Shown piece by piece: positions 1-8,382 of a stretch of DNA of 64,000 nucleotides. The stretch covers positions 434,001 through 498,000 of the forward strand of contig NZ_JAFEJG010000004.1 of NCBI RefSeq assembly GCF_016888335.1. The letters run 5' to 3'. The stretch's first letter is position 1, and each line of letters opens with the position of its first letter. The translations under genes and the position numbers were made by a program. Source of the DNA: Janibacter endophyticus (GTDB lineage: Bacteria > Actinomycetota > Actinomycetes > Actinomycetales > Dermatophilaceae). Under the pieces are notes generated by a model. It was not told the origin of the DNA. It did not search any database and saw only the letters and a program-made list of their open reading frames with translations.

Positions 1-1449
1 GGTCCGCTCGAGGTTCGCGCTCGTCCAGGTGAGCGCGACGGCGCCCTTTCCCGGGGCAGCCGAGACGGTCGGCGGCATGGGGATGTCGACGATCGGCCCG
101 CCCCCGGTGGGGACGGCGGCACTGGTCGGCGACGACGTCGGCGATGGCTCGCTGCCGTCGCGGGTGAGGGCAAGGACGCCACCGCCGACGACGAGGACGA
201 GGGCGAGCAGCCCCGCGACGAGCACGCCCGGACCGATCCGGATGCTGTCTCCCTCGGCGACCGGGGCAGGGATGCCCTCCTCGGCCGTCGGCCGGTCCCG
301 TCGGACCTGGATGGTCCCCTCGTCCGCGGGGTCGGGCGGACCCCCGCTCGTGCCGGTCGGACCGTCGAAGCGGGGGCCCGCGAACGACGACGCGGGGCCC
401 TGGCCGGTCGGCGGCAGGCCGGCTGGGGCGGGGTTCGCCCCCGGCCCCCACCGTGCCCCCGTCCGGTCCCCGACCTTCGGGTCGAGCGCCTGCGCGCCCC
501 GCACCGCCTGGGGCGCACGAACGCGCGTCCGGTCCTGCTGGTCGAGCCCGCCCCTCCGGTCCGCGACGGTCGTGTGACCCTGCTCGTCGAGGACGACGAT
601 CTGGGTCCGCGGGAGCCGCTGCTCCTGCTCGATCGCCTGGAGCGCACGGGCGAACTCGATGGCGCTGGCGGGTCGCGCCTCGGGACGCTTGGCCATGGCC
701 TGGGCGAGGAGCCGTGTGAGGGAGGCCGGGACGTCGGCCCGCCCGGTGCTCGGGACGACGGAGTCACGGATCCGCGGCATGAGGGCGTACGCCGAGTTGT
801 CACCCCCCGGGACCTCGAAGGGAGACCTGCCCACGAGGAGCTGCCAGAGGGTCGCCGCGAGGGAGTAGACGTCGGCCCGCTCGGACCCGTTGCTCTGCCC
901 GAAGAGCACCTCGGGCGGAGCCCACGGGACGGAGACACCGATCTCGTCCGTGTCCTCCTCGAGGGCAGCGCCGCGCCCGGCGATGCCGAAGTCGGTCAGG
1001 CCCGGGGCGCCGTAGCTGCTGACCAGGACGTTCGCGGGCTTGATGTCCCGATGGATGATGCCCGCGCGGTGGGCGGTCTCGACGGCGCTGGCGAGCTGGA
1101 TACCCGTCGTGAGGACGCGCTCGACGCTCAGCCGCTCGGTCCGGGCCCGGGCGGCGAGGTTGGGCGGCGGGTAGTACTTCATCACGAGGAAGGGACGGCC
1201 GTCCTCGGCCGTCCCCGCGCGGAAGATCTGCACGATGAAGGGATGGTCGGCGAGATGGGCCATCGTGTTGGCCTCGTCGATGAACTGCCGCTTCAGGGCG
1301 TCGGTGAGGCCCTCGCTCTTGAGCACCTTGACCGCGACGGGCATGCGCGGCATGTCCTGCTGGTAGAGGTAGACGTCCGCGTAGCCACCGGACCCGAGCG
1401 GCTGGACGTAGGTGAGCCCCGGCAGGTCCGGGGGCATGCCGACGCTCAC
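1..1449 (-). CDS. Ser/Thr protein kinase, membrane-anchored, Fn3-like ectodomain (3' end cut by window)
   Basis: Hanks-type kinase, 483 codons visible; the frame runs off the left edge. The catalytic domain (about residues 12-270) has a glycine loop (LGSGGYADV), the VAVK lysine, HRDIKPANVL and DFG. A Pro-rich linker leads to one membrane segment near residues 405-427, then the start of a fibronectin III-like domain (PPTVSAAPGKGAVALTWT). The GTG start at 1449 overlaps the stop of the FHA gene (GTGA), so the two are translationally coupled. It is a close paralogue of the kinase at 8383-9939, with the same N-terminal layout but a different ectodomain. It probably phosphorylates the neighbouring FHA protein (inference). 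Confidence 0.9.
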   Translation of the reverse strand, partial: MSVGMPPDLPGLTYVQPLGSGGYADVYLYQQDMPRMPVAVKVLKSEGLTDALKRQFIDEANTMAHLADHPFIVQIFRAGTAEDGRPFLVMKYYPPPNLAARARTERLSVERVLTTGIQLASAVETAHRAGIIHRDIKPANVLVSSYGAPGLTDFGIAGRGAALEEDTDEIGVSVPWAPPEVLFGQSNGSERADVYSLAATLWQLLVGRSPFEVPGGDNSAYALMPRIRDSVVPSTGRADVPASLTRLLAQAMAKRPEARPASAIEFARALQAIEQEQRLPRTQIVVLDEQGHTTVADRRGGLDQQDRTRVRAPQAVRGAQALDPKVGDRTGARWGPGANPAPAGLPPTGQGPASSFAGPRFDGPTGTSGGPPDPADEGTIQVRRDRPTAEEGIPAPVAEGDSIRIGPGVLVAGLLALVLVVGGGVLALTRDGSEPSPTSSPTSAAVPTGGGPIVDIPMPPTVSAAPGKGAVALTWTSANLERT

Positions 1450-3074
1450 GGACCGACCTCGAAGGTCACCGAGACGACATCGGCGAGGACCAGGACAGCA
1501 CCGGGCTCCAGGGCGACGTGCTCGTCGGGGCGCAGCCGGGTCGGCGCGGCGCCCGGGAGCTGGACGGTCGTGCCGTTCGTCGAGCCGAGGTCACGCGCGA
1601 GGACGTGCCAGCCGTCGATGACGATCTCGAGATGGTTGCGGGAGAGGTCGTTGTCCGGGCTCGGGAGCTTCACGACGTGGGGCTGGCGGGCCACCTCGAG
1701 GTCGGCCTTGGCCTTCGGGGAGCGTCCGAGAAGGACACCCCGGTCGAGCGGGACCTTGTCGCCGGACTCGAGGCGGAGCACGCCGAGCGCCGGCCGGGCA
1801 GCCTCGAAGGCCTGCTGGTCGGCGACCTGACGGGAGCACACCCGGCAGGTGTCACGGTGCGGCGGGCTGAGATGACCTGCGGGGCAGATGACGGCGAGCA
1901 CCTTGGGCCCGTCGACGGACGCGGCCTGGGCGATGAGGGCGTCCCGACCCCGGGTGACGTCTGCGGGCTCCTCGCTCGGAGCCTGCTCGGTGGAGACCGG
2001 CGACGGGGGCGTGCCGCCCGACGGGGGAGCAGGAGGAGCGGGGCGTTCCGGCTGGACGGACGGCACCGGGGGAGGCGACTCCGGGAGCGACGCCTCGGGG
2101 CCCGCCCCGGACCTGGCCCACGGCACGGAGGAGATGAGTCCTCCCCTGACGGGTCCCGGGGTCGGGACGGGCTCAGGGACGAGGCCGCCTGCGGTCGGGG
2201 CCCCTGCCGGGGCCTCGTCGGAGCGCTCGGGCTCGGCCTCGTCGCTGGGCAGGATCGTCGCGTCCCCGTGGTCACCGCCCCGGGTCACCCCCGCCGCGGC
2301 GTCGACCTCATCTGGGGTCAGAGGAGCTGCTGCCGGGTCCTCCCCCGCAGGACCGGGTGCGCCGGGTCGGGCCGCCTGGGTGTCGCCGAAGAGGAAGTCG
2401 TAGTCCGGGACACCGGTGTCCTCCGGGTTCCTCGCGGGGGCTGGGAGCCGCCCCTCGGGGGCGCTGGGGACGGCCTCCGGGGCGGCCGCTGCGGGAGTCG
2501 CTGCCTCGCCCGTGGGGGGCGGCACCTCGGACACGTCCTCGGCGGGCTGCTGGACGGCGCCGCTCTCGGGGCCGTCCTGCGGCGCCGCGGGCCCGGGGGC
2601 ACGCGACGGGCCCGGCACGCGCGTGACGGCCACCTCTCCGAGCACGCTCGGCGGCTGCCACTCGGCCACGAGGCGCAGGCCCTCGGTCTCGCCGGTCGCG
2701 CGCGTGGTCACCCCGGGTGCGCGGAGCTCGACGTCGGTGACGTCCGGCGGGACGTCGACGTCGACCCAGGGCCCCCGGCCGTCATGGGCGAGGGTCCCGG
2801 CCTCGTCGCCCTCGCCGAGCCGCACGGTGCAGCCACCGCGGACGACGACCCGTCGCCCCTCGGCGAGCACCGCGTCCGGCGCCCGGCGGATCCCCGAGGC
2901 CACGAGCGCGTCGAGGAGGTCCTCGAGCGAGGAGGGTTCCTCTGAGCTCTCGAGGACCGCGACGGCCTCGGCGACAGCCGGCGGCAGGTCCTGCGGCAGC
3001 AGTCCCTGAAGGTGGCCGATCCGCAGCTCGCGCCAGCCGGGCGCGTCCGACGACGTGATCGTCAGGTCAGCCAT
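1446..3074 (-). CDS. FHA-domain protein with zinc-ribbon-like motif
   Basis: 542 aa. The C-terminal ~100 residues are an FHA domain (LLGRSP, LSRNHLEI, DLGSTNGT), which binds phosphothreonine. Just before it a CPAGH...CRVC stretch (about residues 398-415) looks like a small zinc ribbon. The middle (about 150-380) is a long Pro/Ala/Glu-rich low-complexity linker. The N-terminus (about 1-130) is an unassigned domain. Start ATG overlaps the PP2C stop by 8 nt, and the stop overlaps the kinase start. With kinase and phosphatase next to it, this is the phospho-reader of a kinase/phosphatase/FHA trio. Confidence 0.85.
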   Translation of the reverse strand: MADLTITSSDAPGWRELRIGHLQGLLPQDLPPAVAEAVAVLESSEEPSSLEDLLDALVASGIRRAPDAVLAEGRRVVVRGGCTVRLGEGDEAGTLAHDGRGPWVDVDVPPDVTDVELRAPGVTTRATGETEGLRLVAEWQPPSVLGEVAVTRVPGPSRAPGPAAPQDGPESGAVQQPAEDVSEVPPPTGEAATPAAAAPEAVPSAPEGRLPAPARNPEDTGVPDYDFLFGDTQAARPGAPGPAGEDPAAAPLTPDEVDAAAGVTRGGDHGDATILPSDEAEPERSDEAPAGAPTAGGLVPEPVPTPGPVRGGLISSVPWARSGAGPEASLPESPPPVPSVQPERPAPPAPPSGGTPPSPVSTEQAPSEEPADVTRGRDALIAQAASVDGPKVLAVICPAGHLSPPHRDTCRVCSRQVADQQAFEAARPALGVLRLESGDKVPLDRGVLLGRSPKAKADLEVARQPHVVKLPSPDNDLSRNHLEIVIDGWHVLARDLGSTNGTTVQLPGAAPTRLRPDEHVALEPGAVLVLADVVSVTFEVGP

Positions 3075-3840
3075 GTCGTACCCCGCTGCCTCGGGGTGCG
3101 GTGTCGACGTCGTCGGCCTCGGCGGCGTCGTTGACGAGGACGATGACGGAGATGTTGTCGCGGCCGCCCGACGCGAGCGCTCGCTCGGTGAGCTCGTCGG
3201 CGATCTGCTGCGGGTCGGTCCCCTCGAGGAGGACCGCGGCGAGCTCGTCGTCGGTCAGCTCGTTGGTCAGCCCGTCGGAGCAGACGAGGAATCGCTCGTC
3301 GGATGCGGGCGGCAGGACCCACAGGTCGACCTTCGGCAGGTCGTGCCCGCCGAGGGAGCGGGTGACGACGTTGCGAAGGGGGTGCGTGCGCGCCTCCTCC
3401 GCCGTGATGAGGCCGGCGTCCTGCAGCTCCTGGACCTCGGAGTGGTCGACGGTGACCCGCCGCAGCGTCGAGCCAAGGGCCCGGTAGACCCGGGAGTCAC
3501 CGATGTTCACGACGGCCCAGTGAGCGGTGCCGCCCGTGTGCACGAGCACGACTCCCGCGGCTGTCGTCCCCATACCGGCCCGCGAGGAGTCCTCGACGAC
3601 GGCTGCGCGGATCCGCCGGTTGGCGACCTCGAGACGCTGCCGAACCTCCTCAGGGTGGATGTCGCCACGGCCGACGAGCTCGCGGAAGGCCTCGACGACG
3701 ATCCCGCTCGCGACCTCACCGGCGGCATGCCCGCCCATGCCGTCGGCGACGACGTAGACACCCCCCTCGGCGATGAGCGCATCCTCGTTGTCGCGGCGCA
3801 CGCGACCGACGTGGGTGCGCGAGCCGACGGTGAGAGACAT
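3067..3840 (-). CDS. PP2C-family Ser/Thr protein phosphatase
   Basis: 257 aa, single-domain length for bacterial PP2C. Motifs: VRRDNEDAL (metal-binding Asp), VVADGMGGHAAGEVAS, VNIGDSRVYR, LVCSDGLTNEL, GGRDNISVIV. It should be a soluble Mn/Mg-dependent phosphatase that reverses phosphorylation by the adjacent kinase. An open frame continues upstream, but the ATG at 3840 begins the family's conserved core (MSLTVGSRTHVGRVRRDNED) and is preferred. It ends overlapping the FHA gene. Confidence 0.92.
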   Translation of the reverse strand: MSLTVGSRTHVGRVRRDNEDALIAEGGVYVVADGMGGHAAGEVASGIVVEAFRELVGRGDIHPEEVRQRLEVANRRIRAAVVEDSSRAGMGTTAAGVVLVHTGGTAHWAVVNIGDSRVYRALGSTLRRVTVDHSEVQELQDAGLITAEEARTHPLRNVVTRSLGGHDLPKVDLWVLPPASDERFLVCSDGLTNELTDDELAAVLLEGTDPQQIADELTERALASGGRDNISVIVLVNDAAEADDVDTAPRGSGVRHG

Positions 3841-3872
3841 GCCCTGACCTTCTCCCGTGGCGAGCGCAGCCG

Positions 3873-4346
3873 TCAACGCGAGACCCTCACGGAGACGAGG
3901 ACGTCGTGGAGCGACTGGTACGCGCGCATGATGTCGCCCCCGCCGACGGCTCCGACGACGTGCACGAGGTCGAGGAAGGTGCCTCGCTCCCAGCCGGCGA
4001 TGAGGTGGGCCTGCAGCAGCTGGCCGATGTCTGGGTCGACCCACGAGACGTTGACCCCGAGCCACGGCACACCCCCGAGGGTCAGCCGGAAGGGCTCGTC
4101 GACAACCCCGGAGGCCTGCCCGTCGGCGAAGGCGCGCAGGTCCTGCATCACCTCACGGACGTCGAAGTGCAGGTCGCGCGCGTAGCCACGGACGACGACG
4201 TTGCTCGCGAAACCGGTCGGTGCAGCGACCTCACGAGCCGCCATGAACGATCCCGCCACCCGCAGCGGTGCCCAGCCCTCCGGCAGGTCGAGCTCGACGG
4301 ACGGAGGCCCGGGGAAGGCCTCGCTCGGGTAGGTGATGGTGCGCAT
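3873..4346 (-). CDS. LpqN/DcrB-like small protein, paralogue of next gene
   Basis: 157 aa, no signal peptide or lipobox. It starts with a short beta-rich segment (MRTITYPSEAFPGPP) and a LPEGWAPL motif like those opening LpqN/LpqT-type folds. It has the same length and layout as 4384-4857 (YPS..PGPP.., F..NVV.R.Y, LH...), so the pair is a tandem duplication. Function is unknown. Lying between PP2C and the WXG100-type protein, it may be a chaperone or adaptor for that protein (inference). Fold assignment is tentative. Confidence 0.7.
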   Translation of the reverse strand: MRTITYPSEAFPGPPSVELDLPEGWAPLRVAGSFMAAREVAAPTGFASNVVVRGYARDLHFDVREVMQDLRAFADGQASGVVDEPFRLTLGGVPWLGVNVSWVDPDIGQLLQAHLIAGWERGTFLDLVHVVGAVGGGDIMRAYQSLHDVLVSVRVSR

Positions 4347-4383
4347 GGGGGTCGATCGGTCCTTGCTCCGGTCGGGGGGTGGA

Positions 4384-4857
4384 TCAGGGGTTGATCCGCA
4401 GCGTCTTCATGATCGAGCGGATGAGGTCGACCTCCGTACCGGCCCGGGCGCCGGCGCAGCTGCCGGTGAGCTGGATGACGGCGAGCACCGACCCTTGGGG
4501 CTGGGCGGCGAAGAGGTGGACCTGGACGATCGTCCCGGCGTTCTCGTCGACGATGCTCGTCGCCGCACCGAAGAAGGTCGTCCCGTCGATCTCCGTCTCG
4601 AAGGTCTGCCCGAGCTCTCCCCCCTTCGCCTCGGCGTCGGCCTTGAGGTCGGCCACGGCCTTCTCCGGACCGAAGTCCCCGCCGCGGTGGTAGTGGCGGG
4701 CGACGATGTTCGTGAGGAACGACCCGTCGGTGCGCTCAGGCTCGCGGATCGCGAAGAGCGTCTCCGGCGCCCACACCTGCTCCCAGGTGTCGGGCATCTC
4801 GATGGTCAGGGGCGGCGGCCCCGGGACGACCGGGCTCGGGTAGGTGACAAGCGGCAT
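4384..4857 (-). CDS. LpqN/DcrB-like small protein, paralogue of previous gene
   Basis: 157 aa, no export signal. It begins MPLVTYPSPVVPGPPPL and has MPDTWEQVW, FLTNIVARHYHR and a C-terminal helix (VDLIRSIMKTLRI). The AAGGAG sequence 7 nt before the ATG is a strong ribosome binding site. It sits 27 nt downstream of the WXG100 gene, so the two are probably co-transcribed and co-translated. Duplicated next to a putative type VII substrate, it fits a dedicated partner role, but nothing in the sequence proves that. Confidence 0.7.
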   Translation of the reverse strand: MPLVTYPSPVVPGPPPLTIEMPDTWEQVWAPETLFAIREPERTDGSFLTNIVARHYHRGGDFGPEKAVADLKADAEAKGGELGQTFETEIDGTTFFGAATSIVDENAGTIVQVHLFAAQPQGSVLAVIQLTGSCAGARAGTEVDLIRSIMKTLRINP

Positions 4858-4884
4858 GGTGGTGCTCCTTCAGGTCGTCAGCGG

Positions 4885-6282
4885 TCAGAATAGGTCGGGC
4901 AGCATGTCGAGAGCTTCCTTGGGGCTGAAGCTGATGTCGAACTTCACGCCGCCACCGATACCGAGGGTGGCGCCGATGTCGACCGACACGTCGACCTTCT
5001 CCATGCTGATCTCGGCGTCGATGTCGGCGTGCGCGCCGACCCCGACGGACAGCTCACCGCCCGCGGTGACCTCGGCGGGGCCGACCTTGCCCGTGACGTC
5101 ACCCTCCATCTTGGCGCCGGCGAACGCCTCGGCGTTGACGCCGACCTTCGCGCCGCCGGGACCGATCGAGGCCTCGCCACCGACCTTGGCCTCGGCACCG
5201 GCGTACGCAGAGCCGCTGCCCTTGGCGCTCATGCCGTTCCACTCCCCGGACTGGAACTGACCGGAGGCCCGGGCGAGGTACCCGCCCGCTGCCACGGTGG
5301 CGGTCGCGCTCGCCCCGGTGGGGCCGATGCCGGCCTCGGCGTTGGCCTCCGCGCGGGCAGAGAGGGCTTCGACGCGCACACCGTTCTTGTCGTCGCCCCA
5401 CTGCTTGCTCGCGAGCGCGCCCTCCCACTCGGCGCCGGTCTCGGCCTTGACGAGGTCGTTCTTGATCTCCCCGCTGACGTTGTGCCGGTCGGCCCAGTCG
5501 CTGGCCTGGCCGGGCACCTGGGCAAGCGAACCCTCCTGGTTCCACGGCCGCGCGTCGTCCATCTTCCACCGGGTGTAGGCGGTGTCGTGGTTCCGGCTCC
5601 AGTCGTGCGTCGCGCCCTGACGCTGCTGCCAGCCATCTCGCTCGGAGTAGACCCGGCTGCTGCGCTCGGTCCCGCCCGGTCCGTCCTTGTTCTCCCACCT
5701 GCCCGAGCCGTAGTCGACGCCGACCGGGTTGCCGTCCTTGTCGAACCGGATCGCGGTGCCCTGGGGGTAGACCTTGCCCGTCGTGTCCTCGTACCAGACG
5801 TTGCCGTCCTTGTCGGTGATCATCGTCCCGCCGTCGGACAGCGGGGTGCGGGTGTTGCCCGAGTCGTACGGGTTGCCCGGGGACTCCGAGTGGCCCGGGT
5901 CGATCTGCGGCTCGGGCGTCTTCTTGTCGTCGCCCCCGGTGGCGCTGGAGGTGGACCCCGACGAGCCGTCACCGGCGGTCGGGCTCCCTCCCTCGGTGCC
6001 CCCTTCGTAGTCCTCGCTCACGCCCTCCTGGCCATCGGCCTGCCGGTTCAGCTCGCGCGAGGTCGACCGCAGGTCCTCGGAGATCCGCGACAGGGCCGTC
6101 TTCGTCGACCCGTCCCACGTCGACTTGAAGGAGACGAAGTCGTTGCCCTCCCACTTGCTCTCGAGCTTGCCGATCGCGCGGGTGGCCTGGGAGACGAGCG
6201 AGTCGACGTCACCGGCGTACCGGCTCAGCTCGCGTGCGGACGCCCGAACGGCACGGACATCCATGCCTTGCTGCACACTCAT
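4885..6282 (-). CDS. WXG100-type N-terminal domain fused to Gly/Ala-rich C-terminal domain
   Basis: 465 aa. Residues ~1-95 are a helical hairpin typical of WXG100/ESX proteins, with a WEGND turn and FVSFKSTWDG. A Gly/Ser/Thr-rich linker follows (~100-140), then a region with several GN(V/P) and KDG motifs (~145-270). The last ~165 residues are highly Gly/Ala rich with alternating hydrophobics (GGYLARAS, GAEAKVGGEASIG, GVGAHADIDAEIS), ending KEALDMLPDLF. The layout resembles type VII (ESX) exported polymorphic proteins. The C-terminal part might insert into membranes (inference). AGGGGAACCG precedes the ATG. It is first gene of the minus-strand cluster. No EccC ATPase or other secretion gene is in the window. 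Confidence 0.75.
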   Translation of the reverse strand: MSVQQGMDVRAVRASARELSRYAGDVDSLVSQATRAIGKLESKWEGNDFVSFKSTWDGSTKTALSRISEDLRSTSRELNRQADGQEGVSEDYEGGTEGGSPTAGDGSSGSTSSATGGDDKKTPEPQIDPGHSESPGNPYDSGNTRTPLSDGGTMITDKDGNVWYEDTTGKVYPQGTAIRFDKDGNPVGVDYGSGRWENKDGPGGTERSSRVYSERDGWQQRQGATHDWSRNHDTAYTRWKMDDARPWNQEGSLAQVPGQASDWADRHNVSGEIKNDLVKAETGAEWEGALASKQWGDDKNGVRVEALSARAEANAEAGIGPTGASATATVAAGGYLARASGQFQSGEWNGMSAKGSGSAYAGAEAKVGGEASIGPGGAKVGVNAEAFAGAKMEGDVTGKVGPAEVTAGGELSVGVGAHADIDAEISMEKVDVSVDIGATLGIGGGVKFDISFSPKEALDMLPDLF

Positions 6283-6320
6283 CGGTTCCCCTGGTCGGTC
6301 TGGGCGTTGGGCTGCTGGTC

Positions 6321-6326
6321 AGCCTA
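6321..6326 (-). promoter_or_regulatory. Possible -10 of the WXG100 cluster
   Basis: On the minus strand TAGGCT lies about 39 nt before the WXG100 start. The inverted repeat at 6347-6368 would fall on or just upstream of the matching -35. Assignment is by eye only. Confidence 0.3.
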
Positions 6327-6346
6327 TGGACGGACGGGCGCCACGA

Positions 6347-6368
6347 CCATGGGGAGGACTCCCCATGG
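6347..6368. promoter_or_regulatory. Perfect 10-bp inverted repeat (possible operator or terminator)
   Basis: Arms CCATGGGGAG and CTCCCCATGG are separated by GA. It lies between the end of the lipoprotein gene (6393) and the start of the WXG100 gene (6282), both minus strand. It has no U-tract and only a 2-nt loop, so an operator for a dimeric regulator is as likely as a terminator. Confidence 0.45.
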
Positions 6369-6392
6369 GGGAGCGTCGCCGGTCCGGGCGAG

Positions 6393-6770
6393 TCACTCCG
6401 GCGGGTCGCCGACGTAGATCCTCACCTTGAGGTGGTCCTCGCCGACCTCCAGGCAGTCGGCGAAGCCCTTCCCCACCGGGATGGTCTCGCCCTGCGTGCA
6501 GCTGAAGTCCTGCCCCATGGCGGAGAAGGACGCGACGCCACCCTCGACCTGCCGGAAGAGGTAGCTGTCGTTGAAGTCGTTGCCGCTCTTGGCCGGGTCG
6601 ATGTGGAAACCGAGGTCGACGGACGAACCGCCGCCCGTGGTGTCGATCGTGCACACCCCGTACTCGCCCGTCCTGAAGTCGCACTTCTTGGACTGCTGCT
6701 GACAGGCACCGAGCGAGCCTGCCATCGCGAGCACCCCGGCGAGCGCGAGCGTGCGCCTGACCCGGCCCAT
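6393..6770 (-). CDS. Putative small lipoprotein
   Basis: 125 aa. The N-terminus MGRVRRTLALAGVLAMAG is a lipoprotein signal ending in lipobox GSLGAC, so the mature protein would be anchored at Cys23. The rest is a small beta-rich domain with Cys residues (KKCDF, GVCTID, FSCTQ, ADCLEV) that could form disulfides. ATG 6770 is chosen over ATG 6776 because GGAGG lies 6 nt before it but abuts the other. Function unknown. It lies between cca and the WXG100 cluster on the same strand. Confidence 0.75.
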   Translation of the reverse strand: MGRVRRTLALAGVLAMAGSLGACQQQSKKCDFRTGEYGVCTIDTTGGGSSVDLGFHIDPAKSGNDFNDSYLFRQVEGGVASFSAMGQDFSCTQGETIPVGKGFADCLEVGEDHLKVRIYVGDPPE

Positions 6771-6853
6771 GTCCATCCTCCCTGCGCGGCCGGCCCATCC
6801 CGGCCGACCGTTCTCTGTCGTTGTGGCCAGTCTGCCGCACGGCCCGAAGGAGC

Positions 6854-8323
6854 TCACCTGGTGGCGTCCCGCTCGGCCCACCACTCCCGGAGCCGCTGCG
6901 CCGCCGCCTCCTTGCCGATGACCCCTTCGTCGAGGCGCACCGACAACAGGTACTTGTACGCCTGCCCCAGGTCGGGTCCGGGCTCGATGCCGAGCACCTC
7001 GGCGATCTCGTGCCCGTCGAGCTCCGGCCGGACCTTGCCGAGCTCCTCCTGCTCCAGCAGGCGCTCGATCCGGACCTCGAGGTCGTCGTAGGCCTGGGAC
7101 AGTCGGCGGGCACGCCGCTGGTTGCGGGTGGTGCAGTCGGCGCGGGTCAGGCGGTGCAGGCGCTCGAGCAGCGGGCCGGCGTCGGTGACGTAGCGACGCA
7201 CCGCGGAGTCGGTCCACTGGCCGTCGCCGTAGCCGTGGAAGCGCAGGTGCAGCTCGACGAGCCGCGCGACGGCCCTCGTGGTCTCCTTGTCGAAGCGCAG
7301 CGCCCGCATCCGCTTCGCGGTGAGCTTGGCCCCGACGACGTCGTGGTGGTGGAAGGTGACCCCACCGCCCGGCTCGAAGGCCCGCGTCGCCGGCTTGCCG
7401 ATGTCGTGCAGGAGAGCGGCCAACCGCAGCACGAGGTCCGGTCGGGGCACCGGGCCGTCAGGGCCGGTCTCGAGGTCGATCGCCTGCCGCAGCACGGTCA
7501 GCGAGTGCTCGTAGACGTCCTTGTGCCGGTGGTGCTCGTCGATCTCGAGCCGTAGCGCAGGCAGCTCGGGCAGCATCTCCTCGGCCACACCGGTCTCGAC
7601 GAGCAGCCGCAGCCCGGCCACGGGGTCGGCCGCGAGGATCAGCTTGATCAGCTCGTCCCGGACCCGCTCGGCCGAGACGATCGAGAGGGTGGGGGCGGCC
7701 TCGGTCATCGCCGTGACGACCTCCGGAGCAGGGGTCAGCCCGAGCTGGGCCACGAAACGCGCCGCTCGCATCATCCGCAACGGGTCGTCGGAGAAGGAGA
7801 CCTCGGGGGTGCTCGGGGTGCGCAGCCGTCCGGCAGCGAGGTCGAGCATCCCGCCGTGCGGGTCGACGAGCTCGAGGCCGGGCAGACGCAAGGCCATCGC
7901 GTTGACGGTGAAGTCGCGGCGGACGAGGTCCTCCTCGAGGTTGTCGCCGAAGGCGACGACGGGCTTGCGGGTCAGCCCGTCGTAGGCGTCGGCCCGGTAG
8001 GTCGTCACCTCGACGACGGTGTCGCCCCGACGCGCGCCGATCGTCCCGAACTCGCGGCCCATGTCCCAGTGGGTCTCCCCCCAGGCCATGAGGATCGCCT
8101 CGGTCTCCTCGGTGGCGGCGCTCGTCGTGAGGTCGAGGTCGGTCGAGACCCGGCCGAGGAAGGCGTCGCGGACCGGACCCCCGACGAGGGCGAGCTCGTG
8201 CCCCGTCGCCGCGAAACGCTCACCGAGGTCCTGCAGCAGGGGCAGGACGGGGGCGAGGTGCGCGACGGCTGCCTCGATCACCTCACGGGGGATCTGCGGC
8301 GGCAGGGACGAAGGGGTGGGCAC
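6854..8323 (-). CDS. cca: CCA tRNA nucleotidyltransferase
   Basis: 489 aa. Adds or repairs the 3' CCA of tRNAs, essential because both tRNA genes here lack an encoded CCA. The N-terminal polymerase-beta-type domain shows LVGGPVRDAFLGR and the DLDLTT metal site. RRDFTVNAMAL and the RMMRAARF region follow. A C-terminal HD domain (LLHDIGKP) is usual in the actinobacterial form. GTG start at 8323 with no Shine-Dalgarno but TACCCT 7 nt upstream, suggesting leaderless translation. The neighbourhood (cca, NUDIX, membrane protein, murJ) is conserved in actinobacteria. Confidence 0.97.
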   Translation of the reverse strand: MPTPSSLPPQIPREVIEAAVAHLAPVLPLLQDLGERFAATGHELALVGGPVRDAFLGRVSTDLDLTTSAATEETEAILMAWGETHWDMGREFGTIGARRGDTVVEVTTYRADAYDGLTRKPVVAFGDNLEEDLVRRDFTVNAMALRLPGLELVDPHGGMLDLAAGRLRTPSTPEVSFSDDPLRMMRAARFVAQLGLTPAPEVVTAMTEAAPTLSIVSAERVRDELIKLILAADPVAGLRLLVETGVAEEMLPELPALRLEIDEHHRHKDVYEHSLTVLRQAIDLETGPDGPVPRPDLVLRLAALLHDIGKPATRAFEPGGGVTFHHHDVVGAKLTAKRMRALRFDKETTRAVARLVELHLRFHGYGDGQWTDSAVRRYVTDAGPLLERLHRLTRADCTTRNQRRARRLSQAYDDLEVRIERLLEQEELGKVRPELDGHEIAEVLGIEPGPDLGQAYKYLLSVRLDEGVIGKEAAAQRLREWWAERDATR

Positions 8324-8330
8324 GGGCGCA

Positions 8331-8336
8331 AGGGTA
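8331..8336 (-). promoter_or_regulatory. -10 element, cca (leaderless type)
   Basis: TACCCT on the minus strand, followed by 7 nt and the GTG of cca. No ribosome binding site intervenes. Confidence 0.5.
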
Positions 8337-8382
8337 GGTCACCCCTTCGCCGCCGATGGGTCGCGCACGGCTGCGGGGACGC

